DNA from: Actinomycetes bacterium
Lineage (GTDB): Bacteria > Actinomycetota > Actinomycetes > Actinomycetales > Demequinaceae
Assembly (NCBI GenBank): GCA_023442845.1
Contig: JAEZXC010000151.1
Span: 1-11,759 of the forward strand
Length of the DNA stretch: 11,759 nucleotides
Direction: 5' to 3'
A program made the translations under genes and the position numbers. Within the stretch, counting starts at the first letter, position 1; every line of letters begins with the position of its first letter. Shown piece after piece: positions 11,666 through 11,759 of this stretch. The notes beneath the pieces are model-generated. The model searched no databases. It was not told where the DNA came from and was given only the letters and a program-made list of their open reading frames with translations.

Positions 11666-11759
11666 TGGTCCTCCTTGATCCTGTGGTGCCTTATGGAGAC
11701 ACCCTCCACTGTTGTCATCATTCCGTCAACGAACCCGGAGCGTCATTGTGCGTCTGAAC

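Overview
The window looks like a chromosomal stretch of a high-GC Actinomycetota, probably a member of the Micrococcales (inference). Supporting signs are the high GC, frequent GTG starts, a conservon-type Roadblock/DUF742/GTPase operon, a Septum_form-type lipoprotein and several genes that look leaderless.

Region 1 (1-4940) is mostly metabolic and housekeeping: lemA and pyrE on the minus strand, a GH51 alpha-L-arabinofuranosidase on the plus strand, then a divergent pair made of a short-chain dehydrogenase (minus) and exonuclease III (plus), followed by a small lipoprotein (minus). Region 2 (4946-8650) holds a minus-strand membrane protein with variant leucine-rich-type repeats. Divergent from it is a tightly overlapping three-gene signalling operon: LuxR-type response regulator, membrane sensor histidine kinase, and a second membrane protein whose C-terminus looks like a histidine kinase core that has lost its catalytic motifs. 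Two imperfect 27-30 bp direct repeats lie between the divergent units.

Region 3 (8653-9725) carries three minus-strand tRNA genes (Arg-ACG, Ser-GCT, Ser-TGA). Between the two Ser tRNAs is a compact metal-response module: a plus-strand ArsR-family repressor with a Cys15-Cys16/Cys54-Cys55 arrangement, and, divergent from it, an unannotated 20-codon ORF (9029-9091, minus) with an excellent Shine-Dalgarno sequence. Six of its 20 residues are cysteine, as three CC pairs. A 20-bp imperfect palindrome sits exactly over both divergent -35 elements. I consider this the most interesting part of the window: a candidate metal-binding micropeptide under ArsR control. A 24-bp-stem hairpin separates arsR from tRNA-Ser(TGA).

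Region 4 (9733-11759), all on the minus strand, has the Roadblock, DUF742 and conservon GTPase genes (the usual sensor kinase would lie beyond the right edge), then a solitary PIN-domain gene with no antitoxin. The PIN protein lacks one of the four conserved acidic residues, and its gene ends 7 bp before tRNA-Ser(TGA).

Several genes (pyrE, SDR, xthA, arsR, PIN) have a TANNNT-like -10 box 6-7 nt before the start codon and no good Shine-Dalgarno, which suggests leaderless mRNAs. The other genes have clear ribosome binding sites. All functional calls come from reading the sequence and recalled family knowledge; no database search was run.
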